Made by a program: the position numbers and the translations under genes. Source: Ulva prolifera (lineage: Eukaryota > Chlorophyta > Ulvophyceae > Ulvales > Ulvaceae). From it: a DNA stretch of 64,000 nucleotides. Under the pieces are notes generated by a model. The model worked only from the letters and a program-made list of their open reading frames with translations. It was not told the DNA's origin and did no database searches. Below, piece after piece: positions 34,315-47,276 of this stretch (the first letter of the stretch is position 1; each line of letters starts with the position of its first letter). The DNA is taken from assembly GCA_023078555.1 (NCBI GenBank), contig CM041198.1:2096800-2160799 (forward strand), given 5' to 3'.

Positions 34315-36835
34315 GCCTCAATCCACTCGACACAGTGCCTGCAGGCCTGGTGGCGCCTCGTGCCGCCACTGGACCGGCACCTGAGTGCTTGCGGCCGCTC
34401 CGTCCACCTGAACACACACCCCAATGACATGCCTCCATGCATGTTCAGGCTATCGCGTTTCCGAGTGCATTGCAGTGTGCCAGAGTGACGCGACCATGTG
34501 CACTGCTCCATGCACATCAACACATGTATTCCCACCGCCCACATGGAGCAGTTATCCTCCCACATGAGATGGAGCCCAGAAATATGTGGCCTTGGACACC
34601 AAATCTGCACATGTACATGCAGTATTCCCATCCTAGTAACAATTGCAGCATTCCCATCCTTGTCCCGATTGAACCATAGCGGTTACTTCAGCTCCACTTC
34701 CTGTGATGACAGGGCAACTGTGCTGTTCCGAAAGTCCAGTCCAACGGAATTGGATATTGGAATTGCAGACGCATAACCTGTTGTAGACCCAAAAATACAT
34801 CCATTTTTCAGTGATGTATCCCCTGATTATAGCTCGCAGACACCACCACTCGAGTCGAATAGCACCGTCCAGGCGTTAGAGTCCCATGTAACATGATAAT
34901 GGACAATCAAGTTGTTCCAAGCGCGCTTCAGCCGTCAGTATATGGCCAGGCGGATGCTACCATGATCAGATTGTTGTCTCCAAGGAGTCGCACCAGTCCC
35001 ACGACACGTCCAGCATCCGTTAAGTTCCTCGACATACCCTAAACAGCGCAAATGTGAGTCAAGATACGCTCAGTGCATACAGCAGTAGCATGTACCTTGG
35101 GTGTTGACTTCCACCACTACTACTGCAGCGCACCATGAAGCGTCCACAGGCAGCGTCAAGCGCGCTGGGCTGTGGCTCTTGATGCGATTCCCTCTCAGTG
35201 TGAAATCGTATGATAAGCTCCCCATATCAAGCGAGCTGGGTGTCCGAACAGTGTGGCAAAAGCAAGGATGCCTGCATCACGTTCCGACCGCATCTCCCCC
35301 TGCCATGTGTAGCCTGCACCAATGCTGCACGCGACCTGCGCTGACAGTGGTAAAGGCAATACAGGTGCATTGTGGGCGTACCGGAAGGGCTTCCAAGGGC
35401 AGCAGCGGATCCTATCAGGCGCAGAAGCACAGGCCAGAAGCAGTCTATCTGCGACCTCGGCCGTGAATTAATCCCACAAGTGCCTCAAGTATGCTGAGAG
35501 CCGTAAATATATAGCATGGAAGTTTGCGATTCTGCTCTGGAATGGCCTGCACGGCTGATTCGCTTTCTCCATGGAGCTCCCGGCCACGAGAGTCGATGGC
35601 TTGGGTGGAAACGAAAGGCAGCTCAGGCTCGCGCGGGCTCAGCAGGCTCCCGCTGCAAAGCCTGCCCAACCCTTGCTGCTGGTATGTGTCTCTCAACGGA
35701 ATCGCATATGCGCTGATCGCTATACCTTGGGCCGCGAAATCAGCTCTCTCGGTGTTTGGATTTACTTGAAAGTCCCTGTTGCGGGGCTATCTCTGCACAC
35801 GTCAACATAGCTTCAATGTGTCACTGACAGCTGGTAGTAAATTTGTTTTCGCATCGCCAGTGAACGGGTGCTATATCATGACTGTCGTCCAGTCACAGGG
35901 CCGTTTCAGCACACTCTGGCAGCCCGCTGTGTCAAAAGGGATGCACTTGCTTCCATCGGACGAGCCTGTCAGCTCAGACTGTGAACAAGTCTCATCGATG
36001 GCAGCCTTTGCCTCTCGCTGGCATGAGCAATGGCCACGCACAGGTCCTGTTGCAGACACCAAGCCTTTCTGAGTTCAATTCATTGTTGCGATGCTCAGCT
36101 TTTCTGGGACATAGCCACATGAGTTCTGGCCGAGGCAGGGCACAACAACTAGACGCATTCTAACTACACAGCTTGGAATGTGTGACTGCAACGCCACGAG
36201 GTAGCGAGGTCGCCGGTCCACGATGGCCTGGCTTCCAGCAGCAAGGAAAGCCAGTGCATGCAACTATGCACGCTGTCTCCCGATTCTGATGCTGCACCGA
36301 TCGTCTTGATGGTGCTTAGGTGGACTTGGGTCTTCCAAAACTGCAGCACCTTGCTCAAGCGCATCTACCGCCGGTCCCTCCTGATCAGGAGCATCCTCCC
36401 GGCCCCCAACACACGGGGTGAGAGAAGGTATCTGCCTGGACCGGGCCGGCGGGCGGTGCCCTTCCTAGTGATACATCAAACAGTGTGCCTGTGTTACAAG
36501 GACAAAGGCAGCAAGGCGGTGTGCCTGTGTGGTCTGCCTCAACTCGTTCATGCACAGCAGCATGAAGGCAGGGCTGTTTCGCACGCAGGGCAATCTGGGA
36601 GGCCTGATAACAGGGGCGTTTTCGCATGCATGCGCACGCAGGGAAACCAGCGCATGGGGCTCGGCGAGCTGTGTCCCTAAAGTGCACGGCATCATGGCAA
36701 AAGACATGTGTACCTCAGGCTCATCACAGAGCCATATGTACCTCAGGCTCATCAGAATTGGCAGATACATGGCGCTGCAGCTCCACGCAGCAGTGTGACG
36801 GAAGCAGTTGGTGAAAGAATGCTGTCTTTGCTCAT

Positions 36836-36919
36836 GTGTTACAAGGACAGAGCAAGCAAGGGAGGTAGCAGCGCGAGCAACAAACAGAGGAAACGCACAT
36901 CCGCGCAACCAGCCGCACG
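36836..36919 (+). repeat. Dispersed short repeat, TTACAAGGACA family
   Basis: Copy B partner of 20862-20945. Confidence 0.75.
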
Positions 36920-37252
36920 CAGCACACATCAGCACTCCCATGCAACGCGAGCACCTGCGCTGACCACAGCCACACAACCACATACAAGCCCCCACACTCA
37001 AGCCCCTATACCCCACACCCACAACCACAACCGCACACCCGCCCACACTCGCCCACCAGCTCGGCTCCAGAGCCCGGAAAGCACACGCCGAGGCCGCGTA
37101 GCCCAACACACCGAGACACCAACACCAAACCCCCCGGGGAGGCCCCAGCCTCCCCCAGCAAACCCCACCCCGTCCAGCCCCCGACACAACCCCGCCCACC
37201 CGCTAGCCCAGTCCCCCAATATTGATATCCCCAGCCCGGCGCGCCTGGACAA

Positions 37253-37268
37253 CCCCCCCCCCCCCCCC
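37253..37268. repeat. C16 homopolymer
   Basis: Copy B partner of the C40 tract at 21280. Confidence 0.95.
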
Positions 37269-37625
37269 TTGGTCGCGCACTGACGGCGGGCCACACGCAT
37301 GGCAAGGGCGGCGCCAAAGCGCGACCGCCGAGCGCCAGGCCGGTCACCAACGGCGGATGGTCTGCCAAGGCCGCCGCCACCACAAAGCGGACCAGGCCGG
37401 GGCATATGCAGCGACCACCGCCGAACAAACAGCCGCGGCCGGGCGCACAGCGCCGCTCACGCCGGGTGGCCCGTGAGCGGCGTGAATATCGGACGGGACT
37501 GCCAGCCCCGTCAAAACTGCCTTGCCCGCATGACGTGCCATTCACGGGGCAGCTTTGCTCATGTGTGCTCGTGTGTTGGAAAGGCTCGAGCGCTGCAGAT
37601 GTTGGCAGTGACCAGCGGATGTGGT

Positions 37626-37712
37626 GTGTTACAAGGACAGAGCAAGCGAGGCAGGTAGCACCGCGGGCAACAACCAGGGGAACCGCACACCCACGCAACC
37701 AGTGTCGATTTG
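37626..37712 (+). repeat. Dispersed short repeat, TTACAAGGACA family
   Basis: Copy B partner of 21679-21765. Confidence 0.75.
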
Positions 37713-38022
37713 CCTGTGTGGCGTCAACCATGCATGTGGGGCAACTCGCTGCCATTTCGCGGGCACGACCTTCAGGACAAACACGCGATCGTCTCCCTTA
37801 CACCACACCACACGACATGCACGGATGTGCAGGCCTGCGACACGACTCGCACTGTGATGTGCGGACCACCAGAGCCTGCAGAGGAGCTGGTCAACGACTT
37901 CCCCGCGCTTTCTGACCCAGGTCATGCCTCTTCGCGCGTAGATCCTCAGCAGCAGTACAATTGTGATGCAGACAAGATGAAATCCTGAATAGATCAGGCA
38001 TATCTGCGCTCGCATAGCCAAC

Positions 38023-41000
38023 ATGACACCAGGCTCATCTCCCGCCACGAGCCCTCGCCACGGTGATTCACCTCCGTCAAAATTTCTTTCTCCAGACGCC
38101 AAAGAGGCTCTTCGAGAGAAATGGATGCGGGTTCGAGCAAAGCTGCGTGCCCTGGGGTATGCCACGTTCCTTGGCTGACTTGGCATCCAATTGACCGCGC
38201 AACGTTTTACTGGCGTTGCTTGCGCTGCTGTCGACGAATTGCTAAATCTATCATTTAACATTTGCTGCTGACCGCTCCAGGCGCCAGCTGCGCTCTACAC
38301 CGGTGCTGCCCATGGCAAACTTCGTCGAGGAGATCCAGGCGCAGAAGTCATCGCTGATGTCGAAGGGTGCTGCAGCAAAGGAGCTTGCATGTCTTCTCGC
38401 TACTCCAGTGGGCATGGCTGACTTTGAGACACTTCGGAACGTCACGCTTGTAGCTGTTCACATGCAGCTTCCAGACCACCCGTCAGAGAGTGCAGCTGTC
38501 CCCAGCAGTCGTAGAGCTATCATCTGGGCCAAGTGCTTGCTGCATGTGAGTCTCTCGGAGGTGCCTGCACAGACGATCCTGTGTGAGGCAGGTGGGAAGG
38601 GTGACCGTGCACACTTCCTGCTCCATGGCTCTGTTGCAAATGAGAACGCAGTTCTCCAGGAACCGTGGACACCAATTGGGGCAGAGGCGTTGACTGACCA
38701 ACAGAGCTGGTACGCAGACCACCTCAGACTTTCCAGGCAGACCAGCCTTTCTCCGTTCTGCGACCATTAATGCAGCGCAGCCGCTGAAAACGAGGTGATT
38801 GGCGGCGGACTTAGTCAGCGAAGTAGCAGAGTGTCTTCGTTGAACATGGCTGTTAGATTAACAGTATTCATGGAAACCCTCCAAGGAAATGGTGAATTTC
38901 GTGGAATACAGGCACACATGTATCACACAGGACACCAGCCAGTTGGCGACCTTGACCAGGGCAGCCTTCCAGGACTCGGTCAAGGCAGCAGCGGTCGAGC
39001 CGTTCGAGTGTGCGAGGCTGCAGGAGCTGCTGTACAAGCCCTGCACGACCCGCAGCCCTGCGGACGTCGCAGAGACTGCCCACAGGCTGCGAGGATTCAA
39101 GTACTTCAGCACTATGGACCCTTCTCACATCAATCAGCTCGCCGCTGTGGCTGGCGCCTGCCCTTGCCCCCGGTCCGCCTCTCGCGGCCACCTCCTCATC
39201 TGCTCGCTCGTCTTCTTTGTGAGCCTCGCCCTGTGAGCCTCGCCCTGGTCCTGTCAGGTCGTGTGACCTCACAGCAGTGTGACACCTCAGAGCTGCAACA
39301 TCCTGCGTGACACCTCACAGCAGTGTGGCACCTCACAGCTGCAACATACTGTGCAACACCTCACAGCAGTGTGACACCTCACAGCCGCAACATACTGTGT
39401 GACACATCACATCAGTGTGACACCTCACAGCTGCAACATACTGTGCAACACCTCACAGCAGTGTGACACCTCACAGCCGCAACATACTGTGTGACACATC
39501 ACATCAGTGTGACACCTCACAGCCGCAACATACTGTGTGACACCTCACATCAGTGTGACACCTCACAGCTGCAACGTACTGGAGGTAGTTGCTTCTGTGT
39601 GAGCCGCTATGTCGCAGAGCTCAAGAGAACCTATAGCTACTGTACATACGTTGCCCTTCAGAACATGCAGCCCGAGTGTAGATCAGTGCAGCATCCTCCC
39701 TCTGTGTGTGCGAGGGGCACAGATGGCACCTGGGGCGGCATGTGCAAACAAGCGGCTACAGCGGTAACCCATTGCAATTTGGCAGTCAACCCAGGCTGTC
39801 AAAACGACGGAATAACAAACATACATTCTTACGACTTTGTTATATTGGCAACAGAGGCCGCCTGCATGAAGGCACGCTCCTACGCCAGTGCCTGTATTGA
39901 AATCGAATCCCCCCCTGATTGAGCACACACCTACAAACCACCGCCCTGGCTGTTTGAAGTTTCCAACACACAAACACAGGACGCCTCGTGAGCACACTGA
40001 CATTCAATTGGTCAGCCCAGTGGATCAGGAGAAGCCAATACCAGTACACTGCGCCAACTGCATGCTCACCACAAGATAAAGACCCCCCCCCCCCCCCCCC
40101 CCCAAATGAAAACTCTTGCATTGATAATGTCTACACAGGCGATGGTGGCTGCAGGGGCACGCTGATGTACGCCGCGCACCAGGTGGTGCGTCTTGAGCTG
40201 GTGGTGCTCAAGGGCCTCGTAAAGGTGGGGCAGGCATTGGTGGACGACTGGCAGGGCGGCGCGGCCGATGTCGAGGAGAAGCGGCCCGGCGACGCCGTGT
40301 GCATGGCAGTCGCACTGCCGTTCGCGAGCCGCGCGAGCAGCCCGGCCGGCCACTACGCCGTGTGCGCCACCAACTGCCTCATCCTCTACATCCCCCATGT
40401 GCGCCTCCAGCCGCTGCCTAAGCATCGTGCATATGCATGTGTCATCATTGCGTAAAGTAATGCATGCATGGAATCCATACTCTATGCTGAAGCAGCTTAG
40501 TTTGTTGCGTGCATGTGCCCGTGGGAACTACCACCTCGTCCCGAAGCCTCAATTCATGGAGCGTGTGTGCAGCCGGCGATCGAGCGGACATTAGCGGAGG
40601 CGGGCCGCGACGCGACGCAGGCCAAGGTCGAGGCGCTCGCGCGCCTGCCCGGCTTCGGCGCCAAGTCGCAGCGCGAGCTGATGCGCATGCTGGTCGATCA
40701 CTCCGTGGCGGTGGTGCCGCTGCAGCCGCGGCGGGCGGCGTTCAGCGCGGGGGACACCGTCGCCCAGGTGCGTATCTGCTGCGTAGCGCCTGCTGCGGCC
40801 TGACCCCCAACCCCAGACGCCGTGAGCTGGCAGGAACGACAGATTCCCAACACAGATGCCTGCTGCCGCATGCAATCGGATTGATGTGTCTAGTTTTGCC
40901 GCAGTCACTGGGCGCCTTCCCGTCTCGGGTGAAAGCCCGAGCACAGGCCCTGGCTGCCTCACGTGAGTGCAATATTACAAAGATTGAACGGGAGAAGACG

Positions 41001-44000
41001 AACAGCAAAACCGAATCTCATCCGAATCAACAGCAACGCACCCTGGCTGCCTCAGATGAGTGGGTGTTGTTGGCAACAGGTGTCAGTGTCACCTGGTACA
41101 ACCGCAGACCGGCGCCCAGGTGCGTGCATGCTGGCGTGTCACAGTTGGTTACCGTCACAGTTGGTTACCGCCTATGCGATGAGCTGTGCGAATTGCGGCC
41201 CCATCCACTACGCCACATCGACATGGAGCAAGCCGCAATGCCTGGGTGACACGAATTGTGCGCAGCAGCTGCATCGTCTCACTTGCAAACTGCCGGGTGT
41301 GCACGTATGTGCGCATGCATGATCACTGCACCGCCGCTTCCATAGACGCATTGACAACTCTAGTATCAATCCTGCACTCACCTGATGATTTTACTCTGTG
41401 ACGTTGACTGTGCTTTCCTGCTCTGTCGGTCAAATTCAGATGCATATTGTTCATCCAACATCCGGAACCCATGTATACCGCACCCGTGCGGCACTGTCAC
41501 GAGCACCTGTAGGTTTGGATGGTGATGGAGGGTGTTGTCAGCCTGACCGCCCCCGTCAGCCTGACCGCCCCCGGCCCCGAGCGGCCGCGGGAGGTACTCG
41601 AGGTTCAGCCGCACGAGGTCGTGTCCGGCGGCAGCCTGCTGGGCCGCCCCGAGCTCTGCTCCGCCGTCGCCAAGACTCCCGCCAAGCTGCTCGCCATCGC
41701 CGCCTCGGCCTACACAGACTTCCTCGGCGCCGCAGTGCGCACCCTCACCATGCATGGCACGCCAAGCTTGTCCGCCTATGCGGGCTTCCTCCGTGCCACC
41801 ATGTGCGCCATAGCGTGCATGGCCGCCTGGCTGTTGTCCCGGGTCACCGTCTTCAGCCGCTCTGGTTGTGTTTGGCCATGGTGTTGCCATGCACGAAACA
41901 GAATCTACCGGCTGCGGAGTGGGTGCTGGACGTGTTCGGGCGGTATTGAGTGCTGCCGCCAAACAAGATACAGAAGACGGGGGATGGGATCCGGTCATGA
42001 ACGAAGCCTCCCAGTTCTGGGGACAATAGGAGTCCCATGCTACTGTTTTTGGTTCGGAAGTGACCCACATGCTGACAGGGCGGCACCCGCTCGCGCTTTG
42101 AATGGAGCGTACGCGCCGTGCAGGCGACGGCAGAGATGCGGGCGCACTGCGAGGCGGTCCGGGAGCGCATGCGGCAGCATCTGCACACGCTCACGGCCGC
42201 GCTGGCCGACTCGGGCCGCCGCGCCGCCGGCGCCGCCCATTCGGACGGGCCCCCGCTGCGGCGCGGGGATGTGCCTTGCGTTGTTGAGACTCCGCTCGCG
42301 CACCTACTCGGTGTGGTGCGGCCGTCTGCCCCGTGTGCGCTGTACGGCGTGCCACAATGCTCGTCCGCAATGGTACTGTGCCAGTGCTATTGTGGTGTGT
42401 GCATGATGTGTCGACAATGACACCGATGGCGCTCTGCGATGGGCTTGGGATGTGTGGTACAACGGACACATCAGTGTGACATCACTGATGAGCCGCATGT
42501 ATCACATCAGCGGTCGCGCCCGCCGCGCATGCGTGTTTCATGCCACTACGGCAGCTGGTTTCTGCGTCAGTGCTGCGGAACGCAGCACGTGACCTGTTCC
42601 CCGGCTTTTAGGACTTTACAGTACTGACTAGTCGTATATGCTGTGCTGCGGCTTGGGACACATGCGTGTCTGTCACCCACTGCCACGTGTTCCCGCGTCT
42701 CACCTCCAATCCGCCGTGGGGCCATCGTATGTGGCAGGTCATGTACGCTGCAAATGCAGGGGGAGCTGGATCCGGGCCACTACACGCTGGGGGTGTTTGC
42801 GTCCCAGACGAAGTTCATCCGGCGCGGCCGCGCTCCAGTCACCCCACGCAGCGGCGCGGACCTCACCAGCAGCCTCATGGCCGTCCTGCTCGACCCCGAG
42901 CGCCTGCCGACACCCCCGGACGGCGCGCCGCGGCCCCACCGTCCGCCCACCAGTGGCCCGGGTGCGCGTTCATACCTCCCCGGCCACTGGTACGGCCGTG
43001 AGCCGGAGTGGTTGCGTACTTGTGGCGCGTGTGTGCGGCCACAGTGATGGCTGCTTCCTGGGCTAGATTTCAGCATGCAGCTGTGCGGCTCATACGGCGT
43101 GCACATCCTCAGCCCCGTGGGTTCATGCACATGCATCTACTTCGTGCTGCGGAGCTGTGGACGTCATCAAAGCTCTAGATCTTGGGCCGCCTGTGACGCT
43201 GAGACTCTTTGACATCTGCACCCGAACAGAGAAGGCCGTGCTGTCAGGACTTGGGAGCACTTGCTCTGGCTCTGTGTATATAGTATGGATTCATTACGGT
43301 GTTGTGTATATTCACAACTCTTCACGTTCAGAGAGTGCATGCATCAGCACTGTGTGTATAGTGCAAATCTGATTCAAAGTGCAGCTGGGATGAATTTCAG
43401 GGCTTTGACGCATGTTTGTCTTGACTCATGTGTTGTATTCTGCGAGACCGTTGCCGCAATGCAGCTGTGCGGAAGTGCTGTGCGCTGGACGCCACCCCCC
43501 GTCACGACGACCTTTGTTCCACACCATCACTCCAAGCCGCGCAGCTCACACCACGTGCATGAGGCACATTTCCAGACCGCGCCGCATGCAGGTGCATCGG
43601 TCCTCGATCCCAGCATTCATCAGCTGCTGGATGAAACGGACGAGGGCAGCCCCCGCACACCCCACGCGGGCCCCCGCCGGCCCGCCAAGCCGCACCCGCC
43701 CGCCACCTTCAGCCCGGCCGCCGCCGCCGCGGCCCGCCGGAAGCCCCCGGTGCCTGTGGCCACCCGCGAGGTCGCCGCTGCAGCCGTGCGGGCGCTCAGA
43801 GGGTCTACCCCTGCCCGGCGCGCACTAGACGACCTGCCGGCATCGCTGCCTTCAGGCACCGCCGGCGTGGATGATATCGCCGCCGGAAAAGGCGTGCAGT
43901 ACGGTAGAGCTGCTGGGGGTAGTGGGGATCGTCTGGAGGCTGGAGCTGCATCAGGAGGCAATGCGGCAGCAGGTGTGCCTGCACTTGTACCCATCAGCCT

Positions 44001-47000
44001 CTGCAGGTCTAGATGGCGCTGAAGAGCTTGGCAACATCATAGAGTAGTCAACATCATAGACTACTCTCTATAATGTTAACAGCACGTTTACAGCGCATGA
44101 CTGGTCCCTGAGTGGTGCGTGTTTGACAGCGGCGTGCTGCAAAGCGTTTTGCAAGCGCTCTGCTCTTCCAGGGACGCCCCAAGCGCTCAGCACAGATGCT
44201 GTGTGAACTCACCGAACGGAAGGCATTCTTTTGCTGTGTTAGTCCATGCCGATTCACTCTTCTTGTGTAAGATATCGCTGGGTATGACATCAACAGTCTG
44301 TGCAGGACTGGAGTTTGCGCAGCACGGCGCAGCGCGCCCAGCATGCGCCGTGGCGAGCTGGCTGGTGGACGATGACAGCGAGGCGGCAATGGAGCTGGAC
44401 GGGGACGGCCGCGCCGGCGGCAACGGTGGCATGCTACCGCCGCTGGGCGCGCAGCAGCCTCTGCCGCGTGTGATCAAGTGCGGGGCCCACCATCGCCTCA
44501 CATTCGCTGCATGCATGGTGTGGCTGTTGCGCACGAGTGAGACTGCAGGTCCCGCTGCACAGTGCTCGAGGCAGAATGGTGGGTGGCATGGTGGACAGGC
44601 ACCCTGGCGTCACGCGTGCTCCAGAGTCAGGCGGCCTTGATTTTGTGCATGCATGAATGTCGTGTTTCACCTCCATTTGGCGTCCTGTCAGGCGCCTGAC
44701 ATCGTTTCGGAAATCCTAGATAACACGAGTGTGACCCTCGGCACCGAGGTGGGCTACCGAGGTAATTTCAGCGCCTAGCCGGGCAAGACTTTGTGCACCT
44801 GAGCTGCAATCGAGTTATGACCATAACTAGGTTGTCGAAGGCTGCTCAATTGAGATATCACTGTACTGGTCGTCATGCTGTAGTAATGCCAACAAGTGGC
44901 CCGTATGATCAGATGCTGCGTGGTACCCATGCTGCCTTGCCTGCAGCCCGGTTGTCCTCGAGAGCGCTGAGGTCCGCCGCCCAGACTCCCGCATTGAGGG
45001 CCGCACCGCCAGCCGCCACACCCTGCTCATCTCCTGCAACACCGCCGAAGCCACCGCCGACGCCCCCGACCCCGAATCCTCCGCCACACAGCCCATCTCA
45101 GTGCCGCGGCCCTGCAGCGTCGGGTCCGCCCCCGGCTCCCCCGCAGGCCCCCCCGTCGACGGGGGACTTCCCGCGGTCACGGCGGGCGCGGTCGCGATCG
45201 ACTTTGACAGCGCCGCCGCGGCGCGCGTCGCGATCCTGCCGGCGCCGCCGCGCGCAACGCTGGACCAGATGTTCCAGCAGAGCGCGGCGCAGATCATCGG
45301 GCGGGTGCGCGAAGAGCGGGAGCGGTGCGCGCGGGAGCGGGTGCCGCCGTGCGTCGTTCCGCGGCGCTTCGGCTGGACTGACCCGGACAAGTACGAGGAG
45401 GCGGAGCTGCAGCTGCGGCTGGACCGCGCGGAGGAGCTCAGCGACGACGAGCGGGTGCGAGAGCGAGATGTGGTGGCGTCATACTGCTTCCTGCCTGTTG
45501 ACGTCATAGTCCTTGCTTGGCTGGTCTCAGAGAGCTGCAACATATACCGTGAGGACGCTGCGGCGGCAATTTGTCGTGAGAGCCGCTGCTCCTGTTCAGC
45601 GCTGCAGCAGCGTTGCCGTCCCGATTTCGTGTGCAGTGTCAGAGGTCCCAGAGCTATGTTGTTTGCCCGGGTTGGTATCGATTCTGCGCATCCAGCCGGG
45701 ATGCGGCCCGGCATGGTCACACTCACATGTATGCATGCCGCACACGTGTTGACAACGTGCACGGCCATGAGTCGTACTCACCTGCATCTGCCAAATCCCC
45801 CTCCGGCCTGCAGCGTCCTCATGCGTAGTCTCCCGGCTATGTCCGACCGTGGACCCATGCCTCAAGCTCCCCGCTTTCCAAGGACACAGTCACAGAGGCA
45901 GGCAGCGCCGCAGGCAGTACTGTTTCACCATGTGCATGCTGCCTCTCGTATGACATCGTACCGGGCAGGGCCTGCACTCCGGTTCGGATGTATTCACACA
46001 TCAGTCCGTGCTTGGAGCGCTCCATGCACGATAAAACCAAAAGAATAGTAGACAACTTGGCTAGCACATGCTGTGCCACTGACGCATGCCTCACTGAGCA
46101 CAGGCGCGGTTTGTGAAGCGCGCAACCGCGCGGGGGCAGCTGCGGCTGGTGGAGGCGCTGGAGCGGCGCCTCCACAAGGACGACACCTCCGCCGGCCGCG
46201 CCCTCTTTCAGAAGGCCGCACTCCTCACCCGCCTCCGCCTCGCATGTGCGACCCCCCTTCCCCACATGTGTGCCTCTTTCATGACGTCAGCCTCTTTCAA
46301 GTGGTCATGCATATTGGTGGCGCGTTTACTCTCGCAGGATGTGGCTACACGGACCGCCACGTGCGCTGCGCTGAGGACTCGTGTATGGGTCAGACAGGCT
46401 GATGCCGCCCCTGTGCATATATATATATATATATACATACGAACTTCGTAGCCATGTGAGAAGGAGATGCCAGCGTGTGTGCGATCACTGTGAGCCTTGC
46501 AGCGAGTCGCTGCTGATGCGGCTGCCATGTACTGGTCTCACTCGGAGGTCGTGAGCATACCTACCCGCTCGCTGCCAGAAGCGCTCCGCGGTAGCCGCAC
46601 GGACACAGCCGGGCTATGCATCAGCCTAGGTGCACCTTGGCAGCTGCAGCAGGCATGCATATGCTGTGCGAGCAGACCCCGCACGCACGCATGGCGCCTT
46701 ACAAGGACACAGCCATCGAGGCAGGCAGCACCGCAGGCGACCACCAGGGGCACCTCACAGCCACGCAACCAGCAGCATGCAGCACAGATCACCGCATGCA
46801 TGGTGTGTGGATATCCTGCTGTACACGAATGCTGTGGACGGGGCCGACATGTGTCCGCACCCGCGGGTGACGGCGGCGCTGGTGTTCTTGGACGTCGCCC
46901 CGGCGGTGCTGCCTGCCGCACTGAAGTTGTCCTTGTAACACACATGCATGGGGTGAGGCCCAGGTGACTCACCAGAGTGGAGTGCATTGAGCCTGCATTC

Positions 47001-47276
47001 GCGCCTGCAGGCTTCAAGCACAGTGAGGTGCGGCTGCCGCTGGAGGTCGACACGACCGCGCCGCCGCTGCAAGGCAAGATGGCGCACCCCTCCCTCGAGG
47101 ACGTGAACTACATTCTGAACCGTTGGGCGCATGCGTGGGACCGGCAGCGCGCGGCGGCGGTGCATGCGCGCGGCGCGGCGGCCGCGCCGGACGTGCGGCC
47201 CGCGACGCCTTCCAGGAGCCTCAAGCCACTGCACGACGTGCCGCTGTACGGCTACCCGCTGCCGCCGGTGCCGTGA
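38023..47276 (+). CDS. Multi-domain cyclic-nucleotide-binding (cNMP) type protein
   Basis: Proposed exons: 38023-38156, 38281-38545, 38943-39218, 40139-40398, 40573-40767, 41513-41734, 42124-42270, 42760-42997, 43592 to about 43903, 44306 to about 44475, 44947 to 45454 or 45469, 46104-46245 and 47011-47276 (stop TGA). Most junctions are phase-matched; the 39218/40139 and 44475/44947 joins are not. cNMP-type signs: an N-terminal helix in exon 3 (RLRGFKYFSTMDPSHINQLA); a beta-roll in exon 4 (GTLMYAAHQ, VVLKGLVKVG, RPGDAVCMAVALPFASRASS, NCLILYIPH); and another domain over exons 5-6 (LARLPGFGAKSQRELMRMLV, VMEGVVSL, GGSLLGRPELCSAVAKTPAK). Past the proposed exon 2 donor the frame stays open into TILCEAGGKGD and HFLLHGSV, also cNMP-like. 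Exons 8-13 are Pro/Ala-rich then charged and helical (DKYEEAELQLRLDRAEEL). No kinase, channel or exchange-factor domain is visible. Ligand binding is unproven: the usual phosphate-binding Arg context is only partly kept. Confidence 0.65.
39285..39590. repeat. Expanded minisatellite in intron 3 (copy B)
   Basis: About seven units of a 46-bp repeat (CACCTCACAGCAGTGTGACA, then CCTCACAGCTGCAACATACT and GTGCAA). Copy A has about two, so the expansion, or loss in A, followed the duplication. Confidence 0.9.
40083..40103. repeat. C21 homopolymer before exon 4
   Basis: Twenty-one C on the sense strand, 36 bp upstream of the exon 4 acceptor of the cNMP-type gene. Copy A has only about ten at 23887. 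Confidence 0.9.
46697..46785 (+). repeat. Dispersed short repeat, TTACAAGGACA family
   Basis: Lies in the last intron of the cNMP-type gene and is well kept (AGGCAGGCAGCACCGCAGGC). An opposite-strand copy lies 75 bp further on, so the two could form a long hairpin in the RNA. Confidence 0.7.
46860..46941 (-). repeat. Dispersed short repeat, TTACAAGGACA family, inverted
   Basis: The reverse complement starts GTGTTACAAGGACAACTT and contains GGCAGGCAGCACCGCCGG. It lies 70 bp upstream of the last acceptor of the cNMP-type gene. Confidence 0.7.

Larger units (their letters stand above)
34315..38022. other. Spacer between divergent genes (copy B)
   Basis: About 3.7 kb between the exonuclease start and the first exon of the cyclic-nucleotide-binding gene. 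It carries two TTACAAGGACA repeats (36836 and 37626) and a C16 tract. It lacks the 300 bp found in copy A after position 20055. No exon is recognised. Confidence 0.6.
33071..41290. repeat. Segmental duplication, copy B
   Basis: Partner of 16804 to about 25040, offset by about 16 kb, same orientation. The genes that enter this copy at both sides are complete across its borders, so it looks like the parent locus. At the far end, CCCAGGTGCG occurs at about 40764 and again at about 41117. Copy A has a single such site with the roughly 350 bp between them missing, as expected for deletion between short direct repeats. Confidence 0.85.

Noticed and set aside
44793-45768. Overlapping frames on both strands near 45000
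   Set aside because: The plus-strand frame starting at 44947 after CAG gives a continuous exon leading into DKYEEAELQLRLDRAEEL; the others are shadows of high-GC coding DNA.
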